Shown piece by piece: positions 13,593 to 26,254 of a stretch of 64,000 nucleotides of DNA. A model generated the notes under the pieces. That model was not told the DNA's origin. It made no database searches and saw only the letters and a list, made by a program, of their open reading frames with translations. Source of the DNA: Stratiolaelaps scimitus (taxonomy: Eukaryota > Arthropoda > Arachnida > Mesostigmata > Laelapidae); assembly GCA_019614645.1 (NCBI GenBank), contig JABWDB010000049.1, forward strand, positions 124,001 through 188,000, in the 5' to 3' direction. The position numbers and the translations under genes were made by a program. Each line of letters begins with the position of its first letter. Within the stretch, counting starts at the first letter, position 1.

Positions 13593-14021
13593 GACGAAGA
13601 AAACGAATGAAATATGATGTTGCCGATGAAGGAGTGAAAGGGTGTCTCTTGCTCGTAACTCGCTCTAATGGCTGCTACGACACAGATAGGATAGGCAAGG
13701 CAAACACTACAAGTCGGCCTCAACCTCGCCCTGACCCCCACAACGACAGCCGTTAGCGTCTCTAGCACAAGCCAGCAAAGAGCCACCAGTGGTTGCACAC
13801 ACACACACAGACACTAGCGACGCTCACGGCGTCATAGGCATCATCTCCGTAGCTAGCTATCGACTTCCTGGGTGACACACACACACAGACCACTATCGCT
13901 GCGTGTTGACGAAACAGATAGATTGATTGATTGATGATAGAAGGAAAGAGTGAAAGATGGACCCGGCAGGACGGCGGAGAGGGAAAAAGGCCGGTTCGCG
14001 CCCTCCAAAGGTTTTACTCTT

Positions 14022-14042
14022 TCTCTCTCTCTCTCTCTCTCT
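14022..14042. repeat. (CT)n microsatellite
   Basis: 21 bp of alternating TC. Confidence 0.9.
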
Positions 14043-14682
14043 ATCCTTCCACGCTTCCTCTCTCGAAGACCACGAAGAGGACGACGATGAAGATGACCAA
14101 CAACGGCAGCAACAACAACAACAACGAAAAAACAAGATCGTAGTGTACCTTGCGTCGCTGACGAGCGGCGCTCGATGACGACTGCTGCCGTGCTCGTTGT
14201 GTTGGTGCTCGCTCTGTGCTTGCAGTCGTCAGCAACCTTGCGGATGCTGCCTCGACATCCTCCTCGTTCTCTATCGCATCTTGTGCGCCGTTGTTGTTAT
14301 ACCCTGCTAACCTGGCAGGTCTGCTCAGCTGCTGTTGCTGTTATATACATGCTGATAGATAGATAGGTAGATAAATGATCATCCTCTCCACGGCGAAGAG
14401 GCATGAGAGCGTGGTCAGAGTCTAAAATCAGTGAGGACCTCTGAGGAGATGCGAGACGCCTCTCCGATTGTTTAGAGAGTGATAGAGAATGAGATATCTG
14501 GGTCTGCTGCTGCTGCTACGGCGGCTGAGGTGTTCACAGGAGCGGAATTATTGGTGCTGCCAAGGCTACCGTTTGTAATCGTAGAACGATTGCAGGTGTC
14601 ATCGAGAATAGGCGACGATCGAGCACGAGAGCGTGTCCGCCTTTTCAGCATTGTTTACCATACTCATAGGCATATTAAATTA

Positions 14683-14706
14683 TGTTGTTGTTGTTGTTGT
14701 TGTTGT
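14683..14706. repeat. (GTT)n microsatellite
   Basis: Eight GTT/TTG triplets in a row. Confidence 0.9.
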
Positions 14707-16073
14707 CTGCCATACTTCATCTATGTGAACTGTTGTGAAGTACATGGAAGAGGTAGAGAGGCTTGGCAACAGATAACAGACTGCGTTGGCAAGGCGGAGG
14801 TGGCGGGGCCTCGAATAGTCAGCGTCGAGCCTTTGCGCGCGCACTATTGCTTCGACCATCTACAGCTGGCTACTGTGACTCGCAAATACGGATGTCTGTT
14901 CACCTCGTATCGATTGAATTGCACCGTCCACTTCGGCTACTAGCTCACCTGTCAAGTGCCAAGAAGAAAAGAACAAAAAAAGCGCGATACCCGAAAGGGA
15001 CGCTTGGTATGTGTGATAAATTAGCTCGTATCACCACCACCACCACCGTTGTTCGCACTAGTTCTAATGGTGGCTCATTTGATTCAGCGGCACCTTAGTG
15101 TCATGTCAGCGATTGTGTTGTGTTCCTGTTCTGCGCTTGAAGTGTCTACTGGTTGAATGCTAACGAGTAAGCAAGTGAGCGATAAAGAGTGAGAGAGAGA
15201 GAGGGGAGACTGTATTCAGAAATCAGCTCCTTCTGCATTTGCCTCGTGTCTTCACTTCTGTCCGCCGATTCTAGCCGACACATCAACGGGCACCCCCACT
15301 GGAGGCTCAACCAGTGTCGGCATAGGCTGCTCTATCTGACTCAACTTGGCAGCCGGCGGCACTCGTCGCCGGCGGCTGAAGCAGCTGTTCGACTGTTTGC
15401 AACCAAGTGCCGCTAGATACTCGGAAGTTAATTGGCCTAACCAGACAGCTCTGCTGCGGCCGCCATTCGCCGCCGTGCGCTGTTCGTTGGGGGGCATATT
15501 CTGGCAGAATCGGGCGAGGCGGACGACGCCGTCAGCTGCCGGTCATCCGTATGGGTGTGTGTCCACCCGACTGAATGTCTCGGTGTCGCTGCGACTGTGA
15601 TTTGCCGAACGAGCTCGAGAAGAGGCCTTGAAAGTCGCACCAGCTCTTGGAACGAGTCCGTCTGAGCAGGCGCGTGAACGGCGGAACGCACGTTCGTCGC
15701 CAGGTGTCTGCACAGTAAGAGTCTGTCCATCGGACAAGTGGTTGGATAGCTACCGATTTCGCCAGTATGAAATAATCAAATGAAGTAACATCCCTCTGGA
15801 ATAGATGACAAAGCGCTCAGAGGAAAGCGCGAGCCTTGACAGGCGTCATGAGGCGCATCGCTATTTTGCCAATGCTTGTGTCGTGGCCGTGAAAGTGTAT
15901 CAGTCGTCGAAAAATGATGCGAAGCTGGTAACGACAACGTAACATGTCGCAAATCTAGCGAATGGTTATGATCTACAATCATTTTATTTTGCTTGCTTGG
16001 TGACCGCTTCGCGAAGCAACAGTTTCCGTTTTGTTGTTGAACGTTGAGTTCGTCAACAGTGAATTGGTGACTC

Positions 16074-16157
16074 ATGAACATGGTGGTCCAACAAGCTCCG
16101 GAGAAATTAGGCACCGTCGGCTTCTTCAAGTCGCTGATTGGAAGGTTCAGCAAAACG
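16074..16157 (+). CDS. Candidate alternative first coding exon B of RSK (28 codons)
   Basis: The segment starts at the ATG at 16074, with an in-frame TGA at 16068-16070 just before it. A second in-frame ATG at 16080 has the stronger context (AACATGG) and may be the true start. It encodes 28 codons ending GTVGFFKSLIGRFSKT and stops in phase 0 at the donor ACG|GTACGT (GT at 16158). The peptide contains an amphipathic basic-aromatic patch (FFKSLIGRFSK) of the kind seen in some vertebrate RSK alternative N-termini. Joining to the phase-0 acceptor at 59949 would require an intron of about 43.8 kb. A pyrimidine tract followed by CAG at 16304-16306 resembles an acceptor, but reading on from it runs into a TA microsatellite, so I do not treat it as the partner exon. 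The assignment to RSK is inference. Confidence 0.6.
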
Positions 16158-16266
16158 GTACGTCATGCTTGTGAGGGGTAGAGTGTGGTGTGTGCTGTGT
16201 TCTTTTTAGTTTTGCCCTACTGCAAAGTCTACCTCCTGTGGACCCCGTACGAGCAACGTTTGTCTT

Positions 16267-16292
16267 CTCTCTCTCTCTTTCTCTCTCTTTCT
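16267..16292. repeat. CT-rich tract
   Basis: CT and CTTT units about 110 bp after exon B. It precedes an acceptor-like CAG at 16304-16306. Confidence 0.8.
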
Positions 16293-16379
16293 CACACCTT
16301 TGGCAGCGTGAAGTCAAGAGTGTTTTCGTTACAACGTATAATTTGATTTACAACAGCGCTCACATCTTCGCACACTATG

Positions 16380-16400
16380 TATATATATATATATATATAT
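16380..16400. repeat. (TA)n microsatellite
   Basis: 21 bp of alternating TA. Confidence 0.9.
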
Positions 16401-16506
16401 GCGTACATATAGTTGTATATGAACGCGGAGTGAACTTAACATAGTAAATCGAGAGTAAGCACGCTAGAAAAAGACGGTCGGAAACATTTCGGAGAAGAAC
16501 GAGCTT

Positions 16507-16540
16507 TCGGTGACATGACATGATACAGCAGTGTCACCGA
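16507..16540. other. 9-bp perfect inverted repeat
   Basis: TCGGTGACA (16507-16515) and TGTCACCGA (16532-16540) with a 16-nt spacer, 350 bp after exon B. Confidence 0.6.
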
Positions 16541-17093
16541 CAAAAACAAAAATTCGCCAGGATTAGAAGGCGCCGCTCCGTTTCTCGGCTACAGAAACCG
16601 TTGAGATCGGCTTAGCCTCAGAGTTCACCACATAGTGATGAGGACACGAGGGTGTAAAGATGTAGCTACAGATACCAGTGCCCATTAGGGCGCCAGGGTA
16701 TGCGTAGGACTATACGAATAGCTGCTATAAGGCCCTCGCTGCCTTCTACATCGCTGATGATTTCCTGCTGAAGAGGCCAACAATTATCAACATTTTTTCC
16801 GGATGAGTGGTCGTCCGCACATTCAGTCTCGGTTCAGGCCGAATGGTCGGCGATACTCCTGACGTTCTGGGAAACTCCCCGCGAAGCCAAAGCGCACGTA
16901 CCCTGTCGAGATCTGCTATCTCTTCTCTTCTAGTTTCTTTGTGAGTTGTGTCTATCGTATACAATCGCTACGCCTACCGCAGACATCATTGTAAATAGCT
17001 GAACTCCGTAGACTACATACCTGCCACTATAGTACTGGCTTTGACTTACCAGTGCAATTTCACGGCCACGTCACAGGGACGCTGATATATACG

Positions 17094-17110
17094 CACACAC
17101 ACACACACAC
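17094..17110. repeat. (CA)n microsatellite
   Basis: 17 bp of alternating CA. Confidence 0.88.
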
Positions 17111-20084
17111 AACGCAACGGCAACCGCAGCAACACTAACAACTTTAACTATAACGACAATATTGTATATACAGGATGTTCGTGAAGTTACTCAAACGCGG
17201 GGAAGCCAAAAAAGTGGCAAAGTTTGACGGTGTCTACGGTGACCTCTTCGTGTGATTATTTTTTTTAGCTAATTTTACTGTTAAAATACCAACCTAGATG
17301 TTATTTCGGATATTTCGAAACAACGAAAGGGCGGCAAATAATCCGGAGAAAACCCGGCGTCTTCGAGAACGCAAAACTCCTTGCTTAGAAGGCCATCAGA
17401 GTTCCACGATTTTAATCGAAGTTTGAAGAAGCCCTCCTCTGAGATTTTTCTCTCCATTTTTTTCTGTTTCGCAATATTCGATGCCATCTGTATACGTATT
17501 TTCGGAAAATATAACGCAAAGCGCCGCTGAAAAAGAGGCATTTTACAAGAGATCTAGCCTTATTATTATTATTATGAACATACAAATCATTACACCGTAC
17601 TGCTTCCCGATGGTGATCGCACAGTCGATCGGGGTTTCACAGTTGATGGAAGCAACAGTGAAAAATGATTATTAACACAGTGCGGCTCATTGAACCCGAA
17701 TTCGTTTGAATAACGGCATAGAGTGAGAGTGTGTGTATTGCGCGAAGCTTGATACGGGCTCATGTATCTATAAAAGCAAACATTCGGCGAAAACGAGAGA
17801 ACAGAGAGAAGCGAGTCTGTGCCAGTTGCTGTTGTTGTCGTTGTAATAGTAAAAGCATTTTGACAGTAGTAGTTTGTAGTAGTAGTCGAAGTAGTCGAAA
17901 ATCAAAAAGACACTACGAACATTGTTCTTGTTGGTCTGGCCTGTATTCGAAAGCAACCATTCACGAACATAATAAATTTTCACAGCGTTCACGTGGAAAG
18001 CGAATGTATTATAGTACGGGTATATTCGTGCCTGTTCGTACATCTTCAAGAGCAATAGCCGCTGTGGCTCATACAGGCAGCAACAACGGCAAGGAGGGAT
18101 TCTGCCGGCGTGGCTGCTGCTGCTGCTGCGGCGCGGAATTTACAACATGCGTTGCCGGTGTCGTCGGGGCCGTCGTCATTGTCGTGGGTGGGTAGATGGC
18201 CGGATGGGTGGTTGGATGTGTGTTTCGCTGAACGGCTGCCCGCCAGTACGAGGCTCGAGGTAGCCCTCAATTCGTGTAACGACGCTAGCGGTGCAGTGTA
18301 AACAGAACGGCTGTGCTTTTCAAAGGCTAAACATTGTTAAAAACACTTTGCGCTTATCATTATTACCGGTAAAACCACAACAACTACAACAACAGCAACC
18401 ACTACTACAACAACAACCACTACAACGATATTACTTCATTATTTATGTAGATACTTACTGGTGTGCGAGTGAAGGTGAACTCCCTGATACCTTTAGCACC
18501 ACGACACAGTTCAGCACTGACATTTAAACCCACATCCATGATGATGTATTATAGGGTACGAGTTTCATTTTTGGCTACTTATCCCTGTTATCGTTGTTGT
18601 TGTTGTTGCTTCTAACTGTTATATTTAAATGTGGGTCAAGTATAACAACGAATTCGAAATGCATTCCGCGAGACTAGTAGCGAGCGTTGGATCTAAGTTA
18701 CTGTTTAGTAATAATGACAACAATCATAACAATCAATTATTATTATTTAGAAAATAAAAAGAAATATTTCCCGAGTCATTTGAATTGTTGAATTTTCACT
18801 ATTCTCGTCTACTCGATCCTGCTATTTCGTTTCATCTATTTCACCTAATAGTCACCTAGACTTTATTCGGCCAGCCACAATCGTCTGTCCCCTGATAATC
18901 ATTGCCATCATCTCGCCGTGTTACAACCGCTGCACGCATACTACTAAAATCTCGATTTGACGATGGATAAGTGCATCCATCACCATTTGACCGTTTCGTT
19001 ACTCCGGTTGCACACGGCCCGCCAATGTGTAAACGCGTAACCACGACGTAAGTGGTCGCAAAGTAGCTTTCGGGTTGAAGTATATCTACATAGGTTACGT
19101 CTGGCCACGTGCGCCTTATCGCCGCCATCGATTGGACCTTCGTAGCGTCACGCATTCGCTTGGCGTATCTGTGTATGCACACAGGGTGAGACACACCGCA
19201 CGTTGTAACGATACGATCTATAGTAACTGACGTGCCGAGGCTTGCCATTGAAATGTGCGAATGGCCAGGCCTAGTATTGTTATCGTTATTATGCAATCTC
19301 ATAGTGAGTGAGCCGATTTCTCGTCTCCATTTCAAACTCAGCGTGACAACTTTATGGCGACCTCCGACATGATTTTAAGTCATTTTTATGTTTTTTTATC
19401 GCAGGCGTCACCTTCCTGCCTCGGTGGATACTGTCTGTATACCTGTCCACCCTAATCGTAGTGATTGTAAATAGCAGACATAATTGTAGTATAGTAAGAC
19501 TATGAGGTATTATATAGTTCATTTAGTATTGACAGCACAGTCGCATTTGTTCTCGCCTATTCGCTTCTCCCGTGCTCTTCCCATTACTTGGTCATTGACT
19601 TCCTGTCGGCGTTTGCATTGTGTGAATTTGTGGCGGCCAGCGAGACGCCGAATGGACTGCGAATTTGGCGGCGCCGCCGCCATGCTAAAACATGCCCAGT
19701 CAATGATATGGCGCCGTTGACGGGCGGGCGTGCAGACAACGCTCGGTGTGAGCTTCGGCAAGCGTCGGCAAGGACGCCGTGCAGTGAATAAGTCGTCGAC
19801 GAGTCTGATGATTTGGCAATGACGCTGGCGATTGTGGTGCTGCTTATGGCAGCCATTTCAAGCAGGTCCAACATGAACTCCACTATATCAGTGCTTCCTC
19901 GTTCGCGATTTCAGCGCCGTCCTCGAGACATCCCAAAGCACCGAGAGACGGCAATACACACTCTTTCTCCGCTGTTCAAATCTACCGTAATCTAAATGCA
20001 TGTGTACACATATTTACGCGCGCTCGCGCGAGAATTCCTTGACGCGTCATGTTTCAGTAGTAGCAGGCGAACAAATATTCCAGA

Positions 20085-20103
20085 TCTCTCTCTCTCTCTC
20101 TCT
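20085..20103. repeat. (CT)n microsatellite
   Basis: 19 bp of alternating TC. Confidence 0.88.
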
Positions 20104-20766
20104 TTCGCTCTGCCTCTCGTTGTCAATTCCGTTTTCGAGTTTTGTATACGGATGATATAGATACTGATGATTATTGCTGGGCCGGTGCGACGTTAGCTAG
20201 CAGATATTTCAGGCCGTAAAACAGCCGATTCTGGCCGCCGCCGTCTCGGCAAACCTTGCCGCGTAACAGGGCCGCGCCCGCCTCTTCGAGCGTCACTGGG
20301 TAGCCTATGCAGGAACGGGGCGGCAGTTGTGACCAGACTCGATGAGAAATTGCGGTGTGTAACTGCGCAGCGGCGCAACGTGGTCGTTCGCACCATTGGT
20401 CCTGTACAAGGTGGTCGGTCTAGTTGTGTCGCGTGTCATCACACACAGCCAGCCCAGCAACGGCCACCATCATCATCGTCATAATGATCAGGTGACACCG
20501 ACCTCCACCTGTTCTCTGACTGTGGAGTGAGAGCATGTGTCGTTGTTGTGTGTGTGTGTGGGTGCGGTGTGTGTGTCATCTGGGAATTAGTGATTTTAAC
20601 ATAGTAATAACCACTAAGCCAAGAAAAGCCGCGCATTGTGGTGACACTGCTCAATGTCATTATTATTACTACTATTATTATTATTACTAGTGTTATTACA
20701 TTGATATCCCTCCTGTTCCACTAACGAGCACGATGACTAAGTTAGTGATACAGAGGTAAATAATAC

Positions 20767-20773
20767 ATATATA

Positions 20774-20808
<35 letters not shown>
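20767..20808. repeat. (TA)n microsatellite
   Basis: About 42 bp of TA with one phase slip. It is followed by an AT-only inverted repeat with arms 20841-20850 and 20859-20868. Confidence 0.93.
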
Positions 20809-20811
<3 letters not shown>

Positions 20812-21250
20812 ATGATATATAGCTAGACTGCTGATATAGTTATTATTATATTATATATTATAATAATAGACGAATAATATCGCTCAGAATGGCGGCGGTG
20901 GCGACGAATCATGCATACAATCAAATATCAGTTGGAAGGCGGCAAACCGTTATCTATAATACGCGCAGCAAATGAACAAACACATCAGTTTCGGTGTTCG
21001 AGCCCATATTGAGATTGACGCTTAACTGACGGTTGACATGGATGACCCGGTGACCGGGGTGTTGCTGTGAGCCGACTATGGATCGGCGTTGCCAGCGCCG
21101 ATTCGTACTTACTGCTGTATTTGCCTATTTAGCCTAACCACTTGGAATTAATTACAATCAATGGTATCGCTGTGTCTGTGTGTGAGTCTGGTCCCATTTT
21201 CCATTTCTCTCATCGGCATAAACGGAATTATCATTGACATATTTAGCTGT

Positions 21251-21253
<3 letters not shown>

Positions 21254-21346
<93 letters not shown>

Positions 21347-21379
21347 TATATAGATATATATGTATATATATATATGTAT

Positions 21380-21414
<35 letters not shown>
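21254..21414. repeat. 161-bp interrupted (TA)n tract
   Basis: TA repeats broken at intervals by single C or G (CATA, TATG, TAGA units). The interruptions suggest an old tract that has accumulated point changes. Frames through it on both strands give Tyr-Ile repeats and are not genes. Confidence 0.95.
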
Positions 21415-22144
21415 GCAGCAAATCGAACAGAATGGACGGAATACGCGATCGGGGACGATAACGGTGACAGCAGTAGCAGCAGAAACAAATTAGCAAATAT
21501 CGGATTGTCCCTTGTGCAGCAACGGCAGCAGTCAACCAGACAACCTCCAACTGCTGTAGAACACCCATCGACGGCAAGTGCAGCCACTACCAGCAGCAGC
21601 AGCAGCACTGATAGCTGATGACATGAGACGACACAGTGGTGAGGGACGATCATATAGACAGCCACTTGTTGATGAGAAGAGCCCAACCCCGTTGAGTCTG
21701 TCAGATCGAGTGTCGTCCCGTCGGCAGCTCCAGCACCAATAAGTGGTGGCTGGGCCTAGCCAGAGTGCCCGCTTTCTTGCTAGATGATGCTGTTAACTAT
21801 TGTGTGTCCTCTGCTGGTGCTGCTACCGCCGATTCTGAGTTATCTTCGCGGGATGTGACACACACACACACCGTCTTCTTGGAGATGGATGGCGCTGCTG
21901 TTATACTTCTCTCATGTGGTTTGGGCTTTTTGGCTTGAGCTCGTGAGAGACATGATTTATTGTTCGTCTGTTTCACTGCCCACTCGTCGGCGAACCGCAC
22001 CCCGTACAGCGTTATAGAGAAAGGCGCCGTTTTAAACAGGTGGGCTTCACACAAGCATTGGCCACCTGCTCCCAGCCCCACCATTGACATAGCGGCATAA
22101 TACGCTGTCCTAAGCACTCATCTTCTTCTGTGGATCTGTCCGGG

Positions 22145-22158
22145 CGTGCGCGCGCACG
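22145..22158. other. 14-bp alternating purine-pyrimidine palindrome
   Basis: CGTGCGCGCGCACG is a perfect palindrome of alternating purines and pyrimidines. It could form left-handed DNA and sits at the edge of the GC-rich DNA that leads to exon C. Confidence 0.6.
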
Positions 22159-24158
22159 TCAGAGGGCTATAGCATATAAACAGCAGGTGCCAAGGCTGGA
22201 AACGGCTCTAGTGTGCTTAGGCCGTATCGGGTATCGGATTAGATGACGCCGGTGGTGACAACGACGCCATACAAGCGAGTTTCATCAAGAAAAAGTTTTC
22301 AAGTCGCGACGCTAACAACAGCATCTGCCGCGGCTGTTGCCTAGTGCCTGAGTGTCTGTGTGGTCATATTGGAACATTGCCGTTGGCAGGTGACGCGCGG
22401 GCCGCAAGTGACCGCGTCAGGATGAGGCCATTGCTGGTGGGAATCTAAGTTGTTATTGTTTGCCGTGATCGCTGCTCCGCCTCCGCCGCCGCCGCCGTGT
22501 GGGAGCAGTATCTCAGACGATGACGTGATTCCTGTTGCCTCCGAGTGACGTGTTGTTGTTATTTTTGTCGGTGACGTGTCTACCGGTTGTGATTGGCGCT
22601 GTTTATACCACCCCCGTCGCCACGCCGCATTAATCTCCTACTCGAATTAGAACGTCGCGCCGTAACGCCGCTGCGGATAGTGCAATTGAAGCTTGAGACA
22701 CGTCGTCTCCTGGAGGATTTGCCGCATGACAGAATCGAGAAACGGGTGCGCGGCGCGGTTGAACTGTTGCTGCCGCCGCTGTTATGTGTCTGCGGGGCAG
22801 CGTCTCAACAAAGCGATCCAACACGAAGCGATAGTCATACCAGTCTTGCCCTTGACTCTGGAGAGTACATGATCAACGAACATGACCGAACACTGAAGTA
22901 GCCTCCGACAGAATTATAAATAGAGCACAACCCACCTTGTATCTGGCACTACGTCCGATGTGTGTTGCTGCTTGATCAGCTGCAATGCGATATCTGTTCT
23001 GTCTCGGCGTGTGTCGTGATATCACGCGCCATCTAATCCTTAGAAAAACAATTGCAAATCACCAGTTCCGAGTAGCATCAATCGACCAATCAATATTGCC
23101 GTGTCGTTTCATTGTTTGCCTCTTATGGAAAGCCCTGCTGAGTAATCGTGGAGGCTAATTAGATGGAAATTGCTCATAGTGATTTGTCGTATTGGCTTTG
23201 GGTGTTGAGAAAAGCTGGTGCTGAGAAAGACGCGCCTCCAGCTTGATCTCTAAGAGATGCAAATTCATTGGCTGAAATTTCAGGTTGGCCTGTTTTTATC
23301 TCTGCCATTTCCTGGAAGCATCGGCCGCAAACGTTTTCCATTCTTTCTGCAATGCGCCGAACTATGATGCGTCAGGGCGGCACCTAGGTGTCTTGCAAGG
23401 CGCGAGAAGGTTAGCCCTACCCACCGGGTGCAGAGGCAGGTTGTGGCTGCTGTTACCGTCGGGCTGCCAACATACCACTGACAGAGCGACCGAGCGACCG
23501 ACCGCCTGCGAGGGCCGAAACCTCCTCGCCGAGATTTACAAGGTTGGGCATTCATTGCACGGCTCCGTCCGCTCGTCCGCCTCGTCGTCATACACCGGTC
23601 TTTTGAAGGCGGGCATGCTAGACCGGAGATTTGCACAGCGTGAAGGATACAGACGTGACAGCTCAGGCAAGACGTTGCGAGCTCTTGGAGCAGCGGGAAA
23701 AGCTCACCCGTGCAACAGTGCCATAGGAGTCGGAGCAGCAAGCGGAGTAAAACGACCTATCTTCGGCGCGCGAAATAGCCAGTTTCGTGTTGTGGCCCAA
23801 TTCGTGGTGTCCTATTCTGTCCGAGCGAGGCCGGGAGCAAGTGTATTTGCCCAACCCCTCAACTGCAGCAGTAGTAGAGCTGCTGCTACTACCACTACTA
23901 TTACTGTCATTATTGCTACTAGAGGTTGCCGTCGTCGAGGAGCATTGTGTTCAGTGGTGGCCGTGACGTACTCAGCAAAGCTGGCACGCTCCGGCGAGCA
24001 GGCGCATCGTGAACGGACGCGAAAGCGGTTGTTGTCGTTGTTGTGAAAGGCGGGAACATACGCGGTGGGTTTAGCTGCAGCTGACTGTCGTGCTGCTTGC
24101 GGTGGTGGTCGTGGTGCTGGTGACGGTGGTGATCACGATAGAACGTCGGAGTCGGGAG

Positions 24159-24494
24159 ATGAGCGTAAGACTCGGATTTTACAAGGTGGACACGATGCCG
24201 GAGTTGAGCGACAAACGAAGGCCAGTACAGCCCCTCAGCGTGACCGTGTCGAACCCTCTGCCGATGAGTGCGAAAGAAAATCATAGTAATAACAGTCATA
24301 ACAAGGAGGGTCGCGAATGGAACTTTCTCGCAACGCTTAAGAATCTCAAGAAGTGGCGACGCAAGGGGCGCAACACAACGATAAGTAACGTCATCGTCAA
24401 AGAGGAGAGCAGGCGTTTCCCGTCGGAGAAGAGTTCGTCGTCGGCCAGCTCTAGCAACACGCTTGTCGATCTCGGAGATCTAAATCTCGACGAG
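24159..24494 (+). CDS. Candidate alternative first coding exon C of RSK (112 codons)
   Basis: A 336-nt open segment starts at the ATG at 24159 (G at -3) and ends in phase 0 at a good donor (GAG|GTGGGT, GT at 24495). The frame is closed upstream by TAG at 24072-24074, so 24159 is the first ATG. The 112 residues start MSVRLGFYKVDTMPELSDKR. They contain an Asn-rich stretch, a basic aromatic patch (FLATLKNLKKWRRKGRN, about residues 54-70), a Ser cluster (SEKSSSSASSSN, about 88-99) and an acidic end (VDLGDLNLDE). Splicing to 59949 would place this acidic end against EHNGED. Surrounding DNA (22.3-24.5 kb) is GC-rich and promoter-like. Membership in RSK rests on phase, strand and the absence of another recognisable acceptor exon. 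It could instead belong to an unrecognised gene. The composition is protein-like and not microsatellite-derived. Confidence 0.65.
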
Positions 24495-26254
24495 GTGGGT
24501 ACGAACGCAACGGGCGATTGCCATTTGTGTACAGGTTAACTTAATACACGGTGTCATTTATAGACAGTGCTGTATATTTTGATTTGCGTCTTGCTTGCTT
24601 TCGTCTCTAACGAATGTTATTCGAGCATCGGCGCAACTGTCGTCGATAATACAACAGGCTGTTACTCCTTGACCGCTGGCAATGGTGAGAAAGGGTGATG
24701 ATTATGATGATAGTGATGAGGACATTATATGGCAATAAACCACCGTGTGAATCACATCTTCATCTGAACACTGTAACTGAGTCTGAGCCTATCCATTCGC
24801 GTTACTTGGTTATGACCTGAACCACATTGAGCACAAAATCGGTGAAGGGCGTGCAACGCAAACGAGACTGTAGCCATAGTGCTAGGCAAGTTCCGGGTGT
24901 AGCGCTTCTGTAAAGAAGCTGGACAATTGAAAAGAAGCACTTATCTGTAATAAGCTGCTAACAACAGTGCAACAGGACGGTGACATTTGCGTGTATCAAA
25001 AACGATTACCTGGTACTTGTAGCAGTATAATAATAATAGTAGAAGCCATCATTTTCTGTCTAACTTTTCATTGTACAAGCGCCACATATTCATAATCCCT
25101 GTTTTCTAAGGAGGTTTATAATAGAATAACTCTTAATTATAATACATATATTAATTTTCGACATCACAGAAAAACAAGGAGTTTGGATCAAAATCTGAAA
25201 AAATTCATTCCTCGAGTGCCAAGGCCGATTCCTGTGATATCTCCCCTTCAGTGTTCTTTCCTGCTTTTTAACTCTCTGCTTCGATTGAATGTCATTTGAG
25301 CCCTGTGGAACACAGGTTAAGAAAAGTCATTGCTTCGAAAACACAAAGACCTTGACGACAACGTTCGTGAACGCGTCCGGAGCGCGGGGACCATGTTTTA
25401 CAGCGGTAAATGCCAAAAGCCGTGCAAGGTCTGAAAATGCCAATACCAAAGGAGTTGAAAAACGAGCTTGGGACCGAGGGGTCTTCTTCGTAGCTTCGTT
25501 GGGTGGCCGAGTTGAGTCGAAGCGCAGCAAGAGACCATCCTCAGGTCTAACCCTCCTTTCTTCGGATGAGGTCGAAAGCCCAAAAGACAAGATTGGATTT
25601 CTATGCCAATCGAGCTCAGCTGATAGACCAGGGTCGTGAGCGGTGACCTTCGCCCAGTTCAAGCGGGGGATGCCCACCTGCTGACTTCGGATGTGAAAGC
25701 CGCCTTGGATATTCGCAGACGAAATTCCTCATGCGCTGCGAATCTTCGTCCAGGCAAATACAATCGGCTACTGGATACGAGAGGTTTGCCGCCAGTGCGT
25801 GCGGTGTTCGAGGTCCCAAGATGAAGTAGGATTTGCGGGTCGCTCTTGCCAAGTTGTATCTAACCTGTGATGAGGATTTCAAGTGTTCGTTACTAAGGCT
25901 CATCCAGGTCCAGCCGACGTTGATACTAGCAATGTGCTGACTAATAGCGGTCGTGGTAGCCTCGTGTATTGTTGCGAACGCAAATTGTTCGTATGTCCTT
26001 TACACGTTCCTACTTAGTATAGCTATGTTTGTTTCTATGTGAGAAACTGGCCATGGTGTAACCCTGAACAAAAGCACAATTGCTGTCCCTGCCAGTGTGA
26101 CTAAATCATCAAATTCGTACATCAACGCACGTTAAAAACAACAGCCGCTGCCACTAAGGCGCAGAATACATCATAGCCATTTATTAGCAGCCTAAATACC
26201 GATTACATCCCAGGATTGCCCCCGAGGTGTCGACATGGCCAGAGTTATAGCGAC

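Larger units (their letters stand above)
4410..16073. other. Intron-like or intergenic region
   Basis: No exon supported. It contains a fragment at about 5380-5400 (AGGTAAAGGTAAAGAT) resembling the tail of the SINE near 1.45 kb, and a nested hairpin at 8470-8528. It also holds AT-rich, feature-poor sequence at 9.7-10.6 kb and a zone rich in trinucleotide and CT repeats at 13.4-15.4 kb. The longer frames at 13.4-15.0 kb translate these repeats. Confidence 0.55.
16158..24158. other. Intron-like region between candidate exons B and C
   Basis: Holds a CT-rich tract right after exon B (about 16267-16292), a small TA tract (16380-16400), a 9-bp inverted repeat with a 16-nt spacer (16507-16540), CA, CTG and TTG microsatellites, and two large TA tracts (20767-20808 and 21254-21414). 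From about 22.3 kb to exon C the DNA becomes GC- and CpG-rich, as expected for a promoter region. No further exon is supported. Confidence 0.55.

Noticed and set aside
13376..13804. 142-codon minus-strand frame rich in Pro, Gln and Thr
   Set aside because: Built mostly from the triplet repeats at 13.5 kb.
16307..16380. Possible exon after a strong pyrimidine-CAG signal
   Set aside because: The pyrimidine tract is a CT microsatellite, and the open frame runs into a TA repeat with no conserved sequence.
18856..19335. 159-codon frame on the minus strand
   Set aside because: Starts at TTG, with no domain, signal or splice context I recognise. The length is within chance for 64 kb read in six frames.
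21161..21686. Long Tyr-Ile frames on both strands
   Set aside because: Translation of the TA tract, not a gene.
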